Below are positions 62,353 to 64,000 of a DNA stretch of 64,000 bases, in pieces. Under the pieces are notes generated by a model that did not search any database, was not told the origin of the DNA, and worked only from the letters and a program-made list of their open reading frames with translations. Each line of letters begins with the position of its first letter. Position 1 is the first letter of the stretch. Made by a program: the position numbers and the translations under genes. The DNA is from Marinilongibacter aquaticus (GTDB lineage Bacteria; Bacteroidota; Bacteroidia; Cytophagales; Spirosomataceae): the NCBI RefSeq assembly GCF_020149935.1, contig NZ_CP083757.1, positions 2,815,501 to 2,879,500 on the forward strand, in the 5' to 3' direction.

Positions 62353-62575
62353 GATGAGTAGTCTGGCTGAATTACGCAATGCGGTTAAATAAGCAAAATT
62401 TTGCGAAATTGCTCAAATATGAGCAGAATCAACTTTTTCCGATGCGGCATTTTCCTGCATTTGTAAATATTTTGTGTTCGGCTTTAAAAGTGTTGGGTTT
62501 TCGTTTTCCGCCCGAAATTATCGACAATCCTTAAGATCAAAAACAAAAAGCGAAACCGATTCGTGGTTTTGGAGG

Positions 62576-63352
62576 TTACTCCACAGAAAAACGATCCGCG
62601 TCTTTCCATACGGGAAATTTTGCCCTAAAGTCTTTCAGGCGGTTCAGGCTGATCTTCGTTTGCAAAGTTTGGGCAGTGTTGTCGGCGATGGCAATGGGTC
62701 GACCTTTGAAGTCTATTAATGTAGAGCCGCCATTGTATTGTATGCCAGCCCCGTCTTCGCCAACTCTATTCGAACCGAAAACATAAGCCTGATTTTCGAC
62801 AGCTCGTGCAGCGAGAAGAATATCCCAGACGTGCTGACGTTTTGCGGGCCAGTTGGCACTGTAAATCAGTATGTCGTACTCGAGTTCTTTGTTTCGGCTC
62901 CACACAGGGAAACGCAAGTCGTAGCAGATTTGAGGGCGAATTCTCCAACCTTTGTATTCTATTGTAATGTTCTCTTTCCCCGCCTCGATTTGGTCGCCTT
63001 CACCACCAAGCGAAAAACGATGCCTTTTATCGTAATGATGAGTTTTTCCCTTGGGTTCTACAAACAGAAAGCGGTTGTACACTTTGCCATTTTCTTGAAT
63101 GAGCAAGCTCCCGCAAATCGCAGCCTGTGTTTGGGCCGCTATTTGCTTCATCCATTTGTGCGTATGGAAATTCATCGGTTCAGACAGCTCGCTTGCTCGG
63201 GCAGAGAAGCCGGTACTGAAGGTTTCGGGCAGGACAATTAAATCTGTGCTTTGCTCCATGGCCATTATTTTTTCTTCCAAATCGGCCAAGTTTGCCACAG
63301 GGTTTTCCCAGTAAGTATTGGTTTGAACCAGCGAAACCTTCAGTTCTTCCAT
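62576..63352 (-). CDS. Omega-amidase-like nitrilase superfamily hydrolase
   Basis: Protein of 258 residues with the nitrilase triad: Glu in IVLPETFSTGFS, Lys in HYDKRHRFSLGGEGD and Cys in RPQICYDLRFPVWSR. The spacing and the DLRFPVW pattern match the YafV/omega-amidase subgroup, which removes alpha-keto acid amides such as 2-oxoglutaramate. Its ATG overlaps the def stop by one base (TAATG), so the two are translationally coupled. Confidence 0.9.
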   Translation of the reverse strand: MEELKVSLVQTNTYWENPVANLADLEEKIMAMEQSTDLIVLPETFSTGFSARASELSEPMNFHTHKWMKQIAAQTQAAICGSLLIQENGKVYNRFLFVEPKGKTHHYDKRHRFSLGGEGDQIEAGKENITIEYKGWRIRPQICYDLRFPVWSRNKELEYDILIYSANWPAKRQHVWDILLAARAVENQAYVFGSNRVGEDGAGIQYNGGSTLIDFKGRPIAIADNTAQTLQTKISLNRLKDFRAKFPVWKDADRFSVE

Positions 63353-63930
63353 TATTTTTTTGCGAATCGCATTTTATAGTCGGCGTTTACCACACCCTTC
63401 GAAATGTTGGTGAGCTTTTTCTTGAGCAACTGCTTTTTCAAAGGGCTGATCAGATCGGTAAAGAGAATGCCGTCGATGTGATCGTACTCGTGTTGAATGA
63501 TGCGTGCGGCGATGTCTTCGTATTCTTCGATGTGTTCATTCCAATCGGTATCGAAATATTTGATTTTCACCTTTTCGGGGCGGTATACTTCTGCCCGTAC
63601 ATCGGGAATGCTGAGGCAGCCTTCTTCGTAGGCCCAATCATCTCCATCCTCTTCCAGTATTTCGGCATTGATGAAAACCTTTTTGAAACCAACCAGCGAT
63701 GGATTCGGTTCTTCGTCCTCGTCGAGATTTTCGTTTATGGGTTGACCATCGACAACGAAAATACGGATGTCTTTGCCAATCTGAGGAGCGGCCAGGCCTA
63801 CTCCAGAGGCTGCGTACATCGTTTCGAACATGTCTTCGGCCAGTTGTTTTACATCCAGTTCGCCTTTTTCAATATCACGGCATTCTTTTCTGAGCACCGG
63901 GTCGCCGTATGCCACAATCGGATAGATCAT
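63352..63930 (-). CDS. def: Peptide deformylase
   Basis: Protein of 192 residues. Motif 1 GVGLAAPQIG, motif 2 EEGCLSIPD (metal Cys) and motif 3 QHEYDHIDGILF (HExxH metal site) are intact. It removes the formyl group from new proteins. An acidic insert (NENLDEDEEPNPSL) lies between motifs 1 and 2, a feature of Bacteroidota PDFs. Upstream genes lie outside the window; only 70 bp remain. Confidence 0.97.
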   Translation of the reverse strand: MIYPIVAYGDPVLRKECRDIEKGELDVKQLAEDMFETMYAASGVGLAAPQIGKDIRIFVVDGQPINENLDEDEEPNPSLVGFKKVFINAEILEEDGDDWAYEEGCLSIPDVRAEVYRPEKVKIKYFDTDWNEHIEEYEDIAARIIQHEYDHIDGILFTDLISPLKKQLLKKKLTNISKGVVNADYKMRFAKK

Positions 63931-64000
63931 AAATCTGCACTTTAGTATAGGAGCACAAAATTAAGCATATCTTTTAAGCGGATTGGGCTTTTCGATCTAA

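Overview
The window reads as chromosome of a Bacteroidota bacterium, most likely of the order Cytophagales. The sequence supports this in four ways: a type IX secretion (T9SS) C-terminal sorting domain at 25.6-28.0 kb, promoters of the Bacteroidota type TTTG-N19-TAnnTTTG (near-perfect before the genes at 23128 and 58913), an RprXY-like two-component pair, and an NrnA/GldI-like FKBP cluster. Most genes are ordinary housekeeping or metabolic genes. I cannot name the genus.

Layout. 0.1-4.0 kb: secreted glycoside-hydrolase-like proteins and a GNAT/nitrilase fusion. 4.2-7.6 kb: pyruvate carboxylase. 7.8-10.2 kb: a three-gene overlapping operon (DUF58, a BatD-like membrane protein, a NeuD-like acyltransferase). 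10.3-12.8 kb: DUF4296 lipoprotein, polyprenol-phosphate mannosyltransferase, acyltransferase. 12.9-14.8 kb: a compact TetR-led operon with two small proteins of unknown function and a hotdog thioesterase. 15-28.7 kb: phosphodiesterase, esterase, glutamate dehydrogenase, ModF-like ABC ATPase, GcvT, acyl-CoA dehydrogenase, AraC regulator, P450, T9SS-secreted esterase, TauE permease.

28.8-33.4 kb is the only clearly accessory part. It is a decayed RHS/polymorphic-toxin island ending beside tRNA-Val. It holds an RHS core remnant interrupted by a stop codon, an orphan nuclease-like toxin tip with a coupled downstream immunity candidate, a truncated secreted protein, two other unknown genes, an XRE regulator, and a family of small palindromic repeats with an identical 9-nt loop that I see nowhere else in the window.

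33.7-44.3 kb: tagaturonate reductase, RprXY-like kinase/regulator, MreBCD, a serine hydrolase lipoprotein, Hsp20, HtrA. 44.5-47.6 kb: ribosomal genes (rplM-rpsI-rpsB-tsf) with long structured leaders. 47.6-53.4 kb: MraY, YraN, LipB, a dipeptide epimerase, a MoeB/ThiF-rhodanese protein, RuvX. 53.4-57.4 kb: Ndk, NrnA, two FKBP lipoproteins (the second GldI-like), and a DksA-like protein lacking most zinc cysteines. 57.5-64.0 kb: a membrane glycosyltransferase, AtpD/AtpC, a GH3-like enzyme, an omega-amidase-like nitrilase and peptide deformylase.

No CRISPR array, integrase, transposase or rRNA gene was seen. All functional names rest on motifs read by eye; no database search was run.
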